A DNA stretch of 13,579 nucleotides from Baffinella frigidus (taxonomy: Eukaryota > Cryptophyceae > Cryptomonadales > Baffinellaceae): positions 160,402 through 173,980 of the forward strand of contig MU646513.1 in NCBI GenBank assembly GCA_026770585.1. Direction: 5' to 3'. Made by a program: the position numbers and the translations under genes. Positions 1-6,610 of the stretch are shown piece by piece (within the stretch, counting starts at the first letter, position 1; each line of letters starts with the position of its first letter). The notes beneath the pieces are model-generated. The model was not told the DNA's origin. It made no database searches and worked only from the letters and a program-made list of their open reading frames with translations.

Positions 1-245
1 CGGTTGCCGGCGGCAAACCGCCCGCATACCTCCGGAGAATCTCATCTGCTAGGTAAGTTAGGACGAATTGATCGGCCAGATTGTTCGGCCCAAGGTCCAA
101 ATCTGCCGGGAGCCCGGCTCGGAACTGCCACTCGCCATGGCAAAAATCTGAGTTGGAATTGACACTAAAATCCGATTTTATTTAAGGAAGGTCGCCTTTT
201 CACTAATTTTCAGCTTTTCTCAAAATCGAATTAAGGAAGTCCTCC
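1..245. other. No gene recognised; left-edge unique DNA
   Basis: No open frame longer than a few dozen codons and no recognisable RNA gene was seen. The first 20 bases form an imperfect palindrome (CGGTTGCC against GGCAAACCG). A small GC hairpin sits near 105-118. The segment is moderately AT-rich from about 150 to 245 and leads into the AAACCTAAAGGACC repeat family. Confidence 0.5.
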
Positions 246-547
246 AATTAAAACCTAAAGGACCTAAAAAGGACCTACTGTCGTTGGCATATGTTGGGCG
301 AAATTAAAACCTACAGGACCCAAATACCTAAAGGACTTGGGTTCGGTGCGTGGGCGGGCATGGTCACCAATTGGTATACCTCCAAACACCCCAAGAGAGC
401 CACCCTTTATCCCCTCTTCACGAGCCTCTGCACTGGAGAGCTAAACACGATCCGAAAGCAAAAATGCTTTCTCTGCAGTCCTTTCTACGGAAGGGCGTGT
501 CGTTGGGCTATGATGGGAGAAATTAAAACCTAAAGGACCTAAAGGAC
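246..547 (+). repeat. Direct repeat pair with AATTAAAACCTAAAGGACC core
   Basis: About 40 bases recur at 279-318 and 498-537, both starting TGTCGTTGG and running into AAATTAAAACC followed by TA(A/C)AGGA. A further core copy begins at 246. The same core is found in reverse orientation at 2899-2934. It is a dispersed, non-coding repeat. The open frame at 291-533 is only a read-through of two copies and has no recognisable domain. Confidence 0.75.
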
Positions 548-683
548 CCGGGCTCATCGACCCCCTGTGGGAAGCGGTCCCTCCCTGAAAAAAGGTGAGG
601 CTGGCACCCTTGCGGCGCTGGTGCCGGGGCAGTGGGGCTCGCGTAGTTCACAGTATCCATCCAACCACACGGTGGGCTTCGCG
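548..683. other. Intervening DNA, no gene seen
   Basis: GC-rich stretch without a convincing frame. It contains a small inverted pair GGCACC/GGTGCC near 603-625. At 666-682 it carries a reverse-strand copy of the recurring motif AGCCC(A/G)CNGTGTGG. Confidence 0.4.
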
Positions 684-1039
684 GATCGGTCCGTTTATTT
701 TCGTGGTATTGAATAACACTTTCTCAGTGCAAAGACATTTATAAGCAGACCAGTGCGAGGTGTTGGAACACTCTTTCCCATGGGGGGCAGAAGCCCTCGC
801 ATCAACCACGGTCCTAACCCCTCGAAAAAGATCGGTCTGTTTATTTTCGTGGTACTAATTAATAATCGCTCGGTACAAAGACATGTCACGAAGACATGTC
901 TACGCGGCGTTGGAGCGCTCTTTCCCGGGAGAAGCAGAAGCCTCGCGTTAACCACGGTCGGCCCCTACCCCCTTTTAAAAAATCCGTCCGTTTTTGTTTG
1001 TGGTACTGATTAATAATGTTCGTGGTACTAATTAATAAT
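684..1039 (+). repeat. Degenerate tandem repeat, period about 146-151 bp
   Basis: Two full units begin at 684 and 830, each opening with GATCGGT followed by C or T and then GTTTATTTTCGTGGTA. A partial third begins at about 981. Each full unit also carries the words CAAAGACAT, CTCTTTCCC, CAGAAGCC, CG and AACCACGGTC in the same order. The third unit is truncated, and its tail (GTGGTACT, N, ATTAATAAT) is repeated at 1018-1039 before the heptamer field. Overlapping frames on both strands read through the units, which fits repeated DNA and not a gene. Confidence 0.8.
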
Positions 1040-1186
1040 CCCTAAACCCTAAACACTAAATCCCAAACCCTAAACCTCAAGCAGGGCCACAGATCTCCGC
1101 TGTTGCGGCGCGAGACCCGCAGGTTTGAGACCCCTGAACCCTAAACCCTAAATCCTAAACCCTAAACCCTGAACCCTAAACCCTAC

Positions 1187-1221
1187 ACCGTAAACCGTAA
1201 ACCGTAAACCGTAAACCGTAA
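1187..1221 (+). repeat. Five tandem ACCGTAA heptamers
   Basis: Five perfect consecutive copies of ACCGTAA, a one-base variant of the telomere-type ACCCTAA. This shows local amplification of one variant inside the degenerate field. Confidence 0.9.
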
Positions 1222-1230
1222 ACCCCAAAC

Positions 1231-1272
1231 ACCAAACACCAAACACCAAACACCAAACACCAAACACCAAAC
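1231..1272 (+). repeat. Six tandem ACCAAAC heptamers
   Basis: Six perfect consecutive copies of ACCAAAC start only ten bases after the ACCGTAA block. The period stays at seven bases although the variant has changed. Confidence 0.9.
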
Positions 1273-1576
1273 CCAGGCGTGGGATGCCACGGCGCGGGTC
1301 TCGCTCGTGTCGTCGTTCGCAGCGTCGCTTTTCCTCCGAGCGGTGCTGAGCCCTCAACCCTCAACCCAAAAATCTAACAGGAACCTCTAAACCCTGAAAC
1401 AGGAACCTCTAAACCCTGAAACTAAGCCCCACACCCGAAACCCAAACCACGAACCTCAAACCCCTAAACATTGAAACGGTGCCAAACCCTAAACCCTAAA
1501 CCCGAAACCCTAAACCTTAAACCCGAAACCCGAAACCCGAGACCCGAAACCCGAAACACCAAACCCTGAACTCTGA

Positions 1577-1632
1577 ACCATAAACCATAAACCATAAACC
1601 ATAAACCATAAACCATAAACCATAAACCATAA
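1577..1632 (+). repeat. Eight tandem ACCATAA heptamers
   Basis: Eight perfect consecutive copies of ACCATAA, followed in phase by ACCCTAA at 1633. It is the longest homogeneous variant block in the window. Confidence 0.9.
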
Positions 1633-1830
1633 ACCCTAAACCCCAAACCCTAAACCCCAAACCCTAAACCATAAACCCTAAACCTTAAACCCTTGACCCT
1701 AAACCTTAAACCCCAAAACCCAAAACCCAAATCCCAAACCCCAAACCCAAATCCTAAACCTTGAAGTACTGCTACATCCGAAACCCGAAACCCTAAACAC
1801 CAAACCTCAAACCTCAAAGCCCAAACCCTA

Positions 1831-2045
1831 ATCCCAACAGGTGTCGCCATTCGACCAATCGGACGCCTCTGGAATAAAACCCTAAACCCTAGACCTTAAG
1901 TGGTGTCAAACCCTAAACCCTGAACCCTCAATCCTCAACCCTAATACCCAAACCCTGAACCCTAAACCCTAATACCTGAACCCTAAACCATAACCCCCAA
2001 ATCCTACCAGGTGGGGCCGATCGACCAATCAGACGCCTCTGGAAT
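1831..2045 (+). repeat. 45-bp direct repeat pair inside the heptamer field
   Basis: Copies at 1831-1875 and 2001-2045 share ATCC, CAGGTG, TCGACCAATC and GACGCCTCTGGAAT with few differences. Both are flanked by heptamers. They look like a non-telomeric island duplicated together with its flanks, or an island carried by a larger subtelomeric repeat unit. Confidence 0.8.
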
Positions 2046-2064
2046 GAACATCATGGACCTCTTG

Positions 2065-2260
2065 CCCCCCCCCCCCCCCTCAAGTTCTAGTGTTTATTGT
2101 TTATTGTTTATTGTTATTTGTTATTTGTTATTTGTTTGTTGTTTGTTATTTATTGTTTATTGTTTATTGATTATTGTGTATCATGTATTTTTTAGTATAT
2201 AGTTATTGTTTAGGGTTTAGGGTGTAGGGGTTGGGGGGGTGGGGTGTAAGGTTCATGGTT
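2065..2260 (+). repeat. Poly-C tract, then TGTTTAT and TTTAGGG heptamers in opposite orientation
   Basis: A run of 15 C (2065-2079) is followed by tandem TGTTTAT and GTTATTT seven-base units (about 2090-2200), then GTTTAGGGTTTAGGG and GGGGT-rich DNA to about 2260. The G-rich strand is now the + strand, opposite to 1040-2060, so the heptamer orientation flips near the poly-C run. Confidence 0.8.
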
Positions 2261-2299
2261 TTGGTGACCCTGATTACTGATTACTGAATTTATTAAAGA

Positions 2300-2420
2300 G
2301 GGTTCGATAAACCCTAACCCTACACCCTAAACCATAAACCCCAAACCCTAAACACTGAACCATAAACCCTAAACCCTCAACCCTAAACCCGAAATCCTCT
2401 CCCCACTCAACCCTAAACCC
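2300..2420 (-). repeat. Second C-rich heptamer tract
   Basis: CCCTAA, CCCTACA, CCATAAA, CCCCAAA and CCCTCAA units with the C-rich strand again on +. With the preceding TTTAGGG tract this makes a head-to-head arrangement separated by roughly 60 bp. Confidence 0.8.
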
Positions 2421-2439
2421 AGCGTCTGGCACGAAGCTC

Positions 2440-2728
2440 TCCTCTCCGCAACGGCGCCGGAGCTGACAGAAGAGCGACTCGGCGGGGAAGAGCGACGGGG
2501 GGGCGCCGTGCGGACCACGCGCCGTCCTGGGCACGGTCAACCCCGGCACCACCCAGGATTGGTTGGGTGGGTAATTGATCTAATTAGGGTTCACAAGTAA
2601 AATTTCCTATGCCATAGTAATTTCTCCTATGATTTCTCCCATGAAACGATGACAATGGCTCAAATGACAGAGGAGCGGCTCGGCGGGTGCCGTGCGGGCC
2701 GCGCGGTGCTGGGCACGGTCAAATCCCG
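2440..2728 (+). repeat. GC-rich dispersed repeat, two main copies
   Basis: Copies at about 2465-2540 and 2665-2728 share TGACAGA(A/G)GAGCG, CTCGGCGGG, GCCGTGCGG and CTGGGCACGGTCAA in order. The first copy has an extra internal GC-rich segment. Shorter relics of the CCTGGGCA end occur near 2856-2876 and 2998-3009. No coding potential was recognised. About 2560-2660 between the copies is AT-richer, with CTCCTATGATTTCTCCCATGA-type short repeats. Confidence 0.65.
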
Positions 2729-2737
2729 AACCCTAGA

Positions 2738-2767
2738 CCGCATTACAGGCTAACGCCTGTAATGCGG
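2738..2767. repeat. Perfect 13-bp stem hairpin, 4-nt loop
   Basis: Arms at 2738-2750 and 2755-2767 (CCGCATTACAGGC and its complement) flank loop TAAC. CCCGAA at 2725-2730 and TTCGGG at 2771-2776 add an outer pair. The loop is short, so the structure could extrude as a cruciform or fold in RNA. Confidence 0.85.
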
Positions 2768-2772
2768 AGATT

Positions 2773-2854
2773 CGGGTTTTGGGTTCCCCTGAACCCCTCG
2801 AATCTCCCTAAACCGTAAGAAATTCGACGCGGGTTCAGGGGAAAACGAAACCCG
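2773..2854. repeat. Nested inverted repeat next to the hairpin
   Basis: There is a 13-bp perfect arm pair at 2784-2796 and 2831-2843 (TTCCCCTGAACCC and its complement). It is extended outside by CGGGTTT/AAACCCG (2773-2779, 2848-2854) across a 4-nt internal loop, and inside by TCGAAT/ATTCGA (2798-2803, 2822-2827). It overlaps the outer pairing of the preceding hairpin, so the two foldbacks compete for TTCGGG. Confidence 0.75.
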
Positions 2855-2898
2855 GCCCGCACGCCGTCCTGGGCATTTAATGAGCATTTACTGGTCTT

Positions 2899-2934
2899 AG
2901 TTCGTCCTTCAGGTCCTTTAGGTTTTTAATTTCG
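2899..2934 (-). repeat. Reverse-orientation copy of the AAACCTAAAGGACC repeat
   Basis: Read on the minus strand this is GAAATTAAAA, then ACCTAAAGGACC and GAAGGAC, matching the copies at 246-275, 301-335 and 519-547. It lies about 2.4 kb from them in the opposite orientation. Confidence 0.75.
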
Positions 2935-2939
2935 AGCCC

Positions 2940-3240
2940 TCACTGGACGCCTTAAGTTTATGGTCCGACGTCATAAGTTCAATAAAAGTCTCTCTCTCCT
3001 GGGCACGGTAACTCATTAAACCCTAAACCCTACACTCTAAATCGCAGTAGAGGCTAACCACCTATATGCCCTAGCGGCTCGCGCGAAACTTCCTGAAAAA
3101 ACAGATTAGGACTCACCGATCCCCAAACCACAAACCCTACACCAGGTTGCTACGGTTGTCGGAAACTCGAAACCAGAAACCCTAGGCCCGAAACCCTAAA
3201 TAGCCCCAAAACCCTCAAGGACCTAAACACTAAACCCCAA
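2940..3240. repeat. Mixed unique DNA and sparse CCCTAAA-like units
   Basis: No gene seen. Heptamer-like CCCTAAA and CCCTACA units occur around 3017-3040 and 3121-3240, interleaved with unique sequence (about 3045-3118). Confidence 0.5.
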
Positions 3241-3430
3241 CCACTTCACCAGGTTGCCTTGGCAGTCGGGGGGTGGCGCGGCCTCCCGGGGGACTTGAGG
3301 GTCTGGGGGAGAGAGAACTCGCGATTCTCCGAAACCCCAACCCCCCGAAACACCCCAACCCCCAACAAAACCACCCTGAAGCACTCTCAACCTCAAACCC
3401 GCACACCAGGTTGCCGCGGCAGTCGCGGGG
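3140..3430 (+). repeat. Three copies of CACCAGGTTGC-containing repeat
   Basis: CACCAGGTTGC followed by a GGNNGTCG box is found at about 3140-3162, 3247-3270 and 3403-3428. The box is GTTGTCGG, GCAGTCGGGG and GCAGTCGCGG in turn. Spacing is 107 and 156 bp, so it is a loose array. Between copies lie CCCCAACCCCC-type low-complexity stretches. Long frames here on both strands are compositional and overlap one another. Confidence 0.65.
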
Positions 3431-3438
3431 CGGTGGGA

Positions 3439-3643
3439 ACTTAATAGTTTCCGACGCCTTCGCGAAGCAATAATGGCTCCAAGCCCCGTACAAATTTTGT
3501 ATGGGACACGACCATGGACACGACCGTGAAGTCGTTTAAATGTCCATGAAGGGTATTTTAGGATCGTGTCCAATGTCTGGTACAAAATTTGTACCAGGGC
3601 TTGGAGCCATTATTGCTTCGCGAAGGCGTTGTGAACTATGAAA
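3439..3643. mobile_element. Foldback (MITE-like) element, family 1 copy 1
   Basis: Long terminal arms at 3455-3501 and about 3579-3628 are nearly perfect complements: GACGCCTTCGCGAAGCAATAA, then GGCTCCAAGCCC and GTACAAATTTTGTA in the left arm. Inside, GGACACGA/TCGTGTCC and CATGGACA/TGTCCATG add further pairs. Outside, the flanks CTTAATAGTTT (left) and AACTATGAAA (right) recur, in reverse order, around the sister at 11218-11401, so they probably belong to the element. No coding capacity. If mobile, it would depend on a transposase supplied elsewhere. Confidence 0.85.
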
Positions 3644-3870
3644 CTTCCGGGGGACTTGAGCATCTGCAGCCCGAGAACCCAGAGGGGTTCAGGTACAAGA
3701 ACAGCACCGCCACGGGCACGGTGCGCGGCGCCGGTCTAGTCATCTCGGCACTACTACTAGTCAGCACTAATACTATTGGTCAGCATATTTTTGAACTGTC
3801 CATCTATCAAACGAATGTCGTTGATTTGGACACAAACTCGGCGAGATTTGGACATGACCTCCCGAGATGA
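3634..3870 (+). CDS. Unrecognised short open frame, possible exon
   Basis: An open frame on + starts inside the foldback arm and continues with a segment reading PEGFRYKNSTATGTVRGAG and then a short hydrophobic run (LVISALLLVS). The first part has a protein-like composition, and TTCAG before GTACAAGAAC could be a splice acceptor, but I recognise no family. The DNA after 3735 is simple (ACTACTACTAGTCAGCACTAA), which weakens the coding case. It may be a relic exon or chance. Confidence 0.25.
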   Translation, partial: NYETSGGLEHLQPENPEGFRYKNSTATGTVRGAGLVISALLLVSTNTIGQHIFELSIYQTNVVDLDTNSARFGHDLPR

Positions 3871-4022
3871 CCCTGAAAAAAAAACTGGTCAGGGCAAGAT
3901 TTTAAAAAAGAATCCTCCTTGGTCAGTGGTCAAGCACAGAAACGCCGCTGTCCGACGCATGGCCGCAGCGGTTCCTACGCAACTCCCTGCGCTCTGCACT
4001 TCAGTGCAAACCTCCGGACGGA

Positions 4023-4320
4023 CGGAGGAGATGCGCCAGTTGCACGCTAACGACGCAGCCATCGAGAAGAAAGGAGGGCCCAGGAAATGCAAGAACAACC
4101 GTGGAAGCTTGAAGCTCATTGCCGCTTCGTTGGGCAGCGAATCGCGGCTATTCTCGCTCGGTTTCTCTCCTCCTTGACAAGGGCGCGGAAGTAGTACAGT
4201 CGGAGGCAGACGATGGAACGGACCCGGCGGGCTCTCTCTCTGTCACTGCTGTAAAGGTGCGGCGAGGCAAGGCGGGGATGACTGTCGAGGTGGGGTTGAA
4301 TAGCCGAAGGAAGCGGATGC
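4023..4320 (+). pseudogene. Ankyrin-repeat coding remnant, frameshifted
   Basis: From 4119 a frame reads PLRWAANRGYSRSVSLLLDK, then GAEVVQ and, after a gap, DDGTDP. This fits one ankyrin repeat (consensus: TPLH-AA--G----V-LLL--GA, then D--G-TPL). The frame has a stop (TGA, 4110-4112) just upstream. The preceding sequence in another frame gives DAAIEKK and NNRGS, which resembles the loop between repeats and suggests a frameshift near 4105-4118. Ankyrin repeats are protein-binding modules; no partner can be named. The frame runs to a stop at 4329-4331, but GTAAGT at 4321-4326 is a good donor and TTTCCTACAG ending at 4514 a good acceptor, so an intron is possible. Splicing that pair gives a stop within seven codons, so the piece is more likely a relic. 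Confidence 0.55.
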
Positions 4321-4331
4321 GTAAGTGCTGA

Positions 4332-5089
4332 ATGGCGCGCCTTCTAGCTCCGACCCAGTCTGTGTCAGCTGACGGTACCCAATTGCTGTGAGTCATGTGT
4401 GAGTAAAACAAACAGAGATACGTCTGCCGCCCATGAGCGTTTCTAAAGGGCTTAGGATCTGAGGTTTCGTCGCTCAATCCTGCCAACCGTGCGGGGGGCG
4501 TGTCTTTCCTACAGCGCGGTGTCCTGTGCAATCGTAGACACGCTCTCCTGTACAGTCGGCCGTGCGATGGCTTGATGGTGAGGTTGCGCGGATGGTGCGG
4601 GAGCAAGTGTCAAGGTTGCGACAGCGCGCAGCCGTCGTTTGGCCACTCCTTCCCGAAGCTTGCCTCGGGAAGGATGGCCCGCCTCGGGTCTGGTAGGCCC
4701 TCCTGGGGACGGATGGGCCCGTCTCGGTGGCAAAGCCGCACAGCCACCGTTCGAGTAGTTGTTCTGAATTTATTGCGGGCTGCACGTTACCGTAAGCAGT
4801 ACCTAAGCTCCTACGGCGCCTGGCGCCTAGCCTCAAACCGTGGAGTGCACATCCACACGCACGGCCTTCTCTCTGGGTCCTGCAACCGAGCGCCATGGTG
4901 GTATCAATCAAGGCCTCGACACTTGTCGACAAAGTGTAGGGTGCGCACTACCCCTCTCCGGTCCTGCTCAGACATAGCCTTTGCGGGGGTGCAGACTTGG
5001 CGGCCGTGTTGGAAGTAATTCATGAAAAGGTCGCCATCTTCATCTGTCGGTATTCACGCACGCCTAACCAGTGTACATGCTTTACAGCT
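4332..5089. other. About 760 bp without a recognised gene
   Basis: Overlapping open frames up to about 170 codons exist on both strands, but none shows a motif. GC content is moderate to high, which favours chance frames. A weak ankyrin-like string (GGADLAAVLE) occurs on + near 4980-5015. The 17 bases at 4712-4728 match 7060-7076 of the TTAATTAA foldback region, so a repeat relic lies here. Confidence 0.4.
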
Positions 5090-5212
5090 CAGGGGTACCT
5101 CGCTCATAAGGAGCCGCCCCCACCCCCTAGGACCACCGTACATGGAGGGCTAGGGGCAGGCCTACCGTAGGGTCCTAGGGGGGAGCGGCTCCTGATGAGC
5201 GAGGTACCCCTG
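5090..5212. mobile_element. Foldback element, family A copy 1
   Basis: A 123-bp element with terminal arms CAGGGGTACCTCGCTCATAA and its complement. Stem pairing continues through GGAGCCGC/GCGGCTCC and then CCCCCTAGGACCA against a GGGTCCTAGGGGG stretch. The inner part holds GCCTACCGTAGGGTCCTAGG. Unlike copies 3-5 it is not flanked by TA on the left. Confidence 0.85.
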
Positions 5213-5270
5213 TAGTGGGGAATGAAGGACCTGATCTCGGGTACGTAAGGCACGAGGGGCGTTCGCTGTA

Positions 5271-5334
5271 TCCCTCAAGTACCCTGTAGGCTCATACACC
5301 CCACCGTAGGGCCCCAGGACCTGCTTAGGACCTC
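5271..5334 (+). repeat. Solo arm of foldback family B
   Basis: TCCCTCAAGT, GTAGGCTCATAC, CACCGTAGGGCCCCAGGACCT and TTAGGACCTC occur in the order seen in the right arm of the large foldback (about 6025-6087). No matching left arm is nearby, so this is an isolated arm, about 75% alike by eye. Confidence 0.7.
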
Positions 5335-5490
5335 AGGGCTCCCCTGTATCTACACGTGCGGGAGGATGGGTGTGCGTCCTTTCTGAGGGCCAAACGCAAC
5401 GTTTCACGAAGTCATAATAGTGTCTTCCTGAAACGTAACCCTTTTCGCCTCCGGGCGCGGACCAAAAATCTTACCAATGCCTAAATTTTT
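5335..5490. other. Spacer, no gene seen
   Basis: Unique-looking DNA. An imperfect inverted pair ACGTTTC/GAAACGT (near 5399-5405 and 5431-5438) surrounds a short AT-rich segment. Confidence 0.4.
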
Positions 5491-5608
5491 CAAGGGTACC
5501 TTGCTCATAGGAAACAGCCCCCCCCCCTAGGACCACCATAGGGCCCTAGGCATAGGCCTACTGTAGGGTCCTAGGGGGGGGCGGTTTCTTATGAGCGAGG
5601 TACCCCTG
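5491..5608. mobile_element. Foldback element, family A copy 2
   Basis: A 118-bp element. The left arm is more decayed (CAAGGGTACCTTGCTCATAG) than the right (CTTATGAGCGAGGTACCCCTG family end). The centre carries CCACCATAGGGCCCTAGGC and CTACTGTAGGGTCCTAGG, shared with copies 3 and 4. Flanking dinucleotides are TT on both sides. Confidence 0.85.
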
Positions 5609-5626
5609 TTCATGTCTGCAGCTTCC

Positions 5627-5812
5627 ATGATCTCATCCGGACGAGTATTTCTGAGAAATACGATTTCGGGGACCATCGATGCGATTTCGGTGTATCTTGA
5701 GGGGGTATGTTGTGAAGTTACTGATATGAAAGGCCAATATGAACATCCTCTGAGCCTTAATATACACCAAAATCGTATTCCTCAGGAATACTCGCCGTGA
5801 TGGGATCATCGC
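5627..5812. mobile_element. Foldback element with CGAGTATTTCTGAGAAATACG arms
   Basis: Arms at 5642-5666 and 5770-5794 are 25 bp with two mismatches. Inner pairs GATTTCGGTGTAT (5682-5694) and its near-complement (5762-5774) extend the stem. The left arm carries an extra about 21-bp duplication of the CGATTTCGG word. The outer ends ATGATCTCATCCGG and GATGGGATCAT also pair approximately. The two open frames that read it on opposite strands are both artefacts of the symmetry. Confidence 0.8.
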
Positions 5813-5864
5813 CCCGGATCCCCGCTTCACAGTAAATATGTTCATATGTTCGCACACGGTCCCA

Positions 5865-5981
5865 TCCTAGGCCTGTCCTGAGGCGGGGGCGTGGGCAGGT
5901 CCTAGGTTCCTACGGTAGGTCGTATGAGCCTACTCGCCACTTAAGGGATATGGGCCCTTCCTAGGCCTGTCCTGAGGCGGG
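5865..5981 (+). repeat. 23-bp identical direct repeat, 94 bp apart
   Basis: TCCTAGGCCTGTCCTGAGGC followed by GGG is present at 5865-5887 and 5959-5981 without a difference. One copy lies just outside, the other inside, the large foldback of family B. Confidence 0.85.
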
Positions 5982-6078
5982 CACCTCCCCGCCTACTGTA
6001 GTGTGAGCCCCCCCGGCCCACACATCCCTTAAGTGCCCAGTAGGCTCATACGTCCTACCGTAGGGCCCTAGGACCTAC
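5895..6078. mobile_element. Large foldback element, family B
   Basis: Arms of 58 bp at 5895-5952 and 6021-6078 match with about seven differences. Words shared in order are AGGTCCTAGG, CCTACGGTAGG, CGTATGAGCCTACT and CACTTAAGGGAT. The 68-bp spacer includes the second copy of the TCCTAGGCCTGTCCTGAGGC repeat and a GC-rich stretch. The word GGGCACTTAAGGGAT occurs again just outside at 6112-6126. No coding potential. Confidence 0.85.
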
Positions 6079-6090
6079 CTAGGACCTCTT

Positions 6091-6110
6091 GGCCTGCAAA
6101 TTTGCAGGCC
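6091..6110. repeat. Perfect 20-bp palindrome
   Basis: GGCCTGCAAATTTGCAGGCC reads identically on both strands with no spacer, 12 bp past the family B right arm. Confidence 0.9.
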
Positions 6111-6128
6111 TGGGCACTTAAGGGATAA

Positions 6129-6156
6129 GTACAACATGTTCATGAACATATTGTAC
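6129..6156. repeat. 28-bp near-perfect palindrome
   Basis: GTACAA, C, ATGTTCATGAACAT, A, TTGTAC is a spacer-less palindrome broken by one mismatched pair. It could act as a cruciform or as a protein-binding site; nothing nearby identifies a regulated gene. Confidence 0.85.
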
Positions 6157-6174
6157 ACAGGAAAAATGTACGTA

Positions 6175-6294
6175 CAGGGGTACCTCGCTCATAAGAAAAC
6201 GCCCACCCCATAGGACCACCATAGGGCCCTAGGCATAGGGCTACTGTAGGGTCCTACTAGGGGAGGGCGTTTTCTTATGAGCGAGGTACCCCTG
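6175..6294. mobile_element. Foldback element, family A copy 3
   Basis: A 120-bp element with 30-bp perfect terminal arms (CAGGGGTACCTCGCTCATAA then GAAAACGCCC). The centre is CCACCATAGGGCCCTAGGC and CTACTGTAGGGTCCTA. It is flanked by TA on both sides, consistent with a TA target-site duplication as used by Tc1/mariner-type elements. A telomere-like tract starts four bases after its right end. It is the best-preserved copy in the window. Confidence 0.9.
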
Positions 6295-6297
6295 TAT

Positions 6298-6322
6298 GAA
6301 AACCCTAAACCCTAAACCCTAA
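6298..6322 (-). repeat. Interstitial telomere-type (CCCTAAA)3 tract
   Basis: Three perfect CCCTAAA heptamers on + abut the family A copy 3 element. They are undegenerated, in contrast to the long field at 1040-2060, which suggests a more recent origin. Confidence 0.85.
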
Positions 6323-6390
6323 GGGGGATCGGAGGGGGGGGCGTGCGGCTCCCACCTCTCCGTCCCGACGAGGGCTCATCCGATCCCATA

Positions 6391-6513
6391 CAGGGGAACC
6401 TCGCTCATAAGAAACTGCCCCCCCCCCCCAGGATCACCATAGGGCCCTAGGCACAGGCCACCCCTACTGGAGGGTCCTAGGGGGGGTAGTTTCGTATGAG
6501 CGAGGTACCCCTG
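6391..6513. mobile_element. Foldback element, family A copy 4
   Basis: A 123-bp element with arms CAGGGGAACCTCGCTCATAA and the complementary end TATGAGCGAGGTACCCCTG, a run of C in the left arm, and the usual centre. Flanks are TA on both sides. Outside those, CGATCCCA (6381-6388) and TGGGATCG (6518-6525) are perfect complements, so the element sits in the loop of an older inverted repeat. Confidence 0.85.
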
Positions 6514-6610
6514 TACATGGGATCGCATGGAGTCCTAAGTACACTATGTTCACAGTCCCCCCAGCCCATGCCTCCTCCCCGCCCACCGCGGAGCCTACCC
6601 CCCCCCCATA
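6514..6610. other. Spacer between family A copies 4 and 5
   Basis: No gene. C-rich low-complexity DNA from about 6557 to 6607, ending in a run of seven C. Confidence 0.5.

Larger units (their letters stand above)
1040..2060 (-). repeat. Degenerate telomere-like heptamer field (CCCTAAA on + strand)
   Basis: About 1 kb is dominated by CCCTAAA and seven-base variants such as CCCGAAA, CCCCAAA, CCATAAA, CCGTAAA and CCAAACA. The C-rich strand is the + strand. Short non-repetitive islands interrupt it, for example 1083-1132, 1274-1350 and 1838-1875. Minus-strand frames read it as low-complexity GLGFRV or VYGLWF peptides, which are translation artefacts. Plant-type telomeres are TTTAGGG; this field is too degenerate and too interrupted to be a functional chromosome end and is better called interstitial or subtelomeric. 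Confidence 0.85.

Noticed and set aside
1148-1850. Minus-strand open frames of 60-70 codons reading GLGFRV and VYGLWF repeats
   Set aside because: They are translations of CCCTAAA-type heptamers in any open frame; no start context, splice sites or domain.
1040-2420. A functional chromosome end
   Set aside because: The heptamers are degenerate, interrupted by unique islands, flip strand, and have sequence on both sides.
4148-5018. The longest open frames of the window (152 codons on - twice, 172 codons on +)
   Set aside because: They overlap each other on opposite strands in GC-rich DNA, have arginine/cysteine/serine-rich composition typical of chance frames, and show no family motif.
4965-5045. 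Possible second ankyrin remnant (GGADLAAVLE on +)
   Set aside because: Only a short GAD-L-AV match; no PLH-AA box or periodic leucines next to it. Too little to support a call.
5591-5800. Open frame beginning MSEVPLFMSAASM as a protein start
   Set aside because: The start lies in a foldback arm (MSEVPL) and the frame runs into another inverted repeat; it is repeat-derived.
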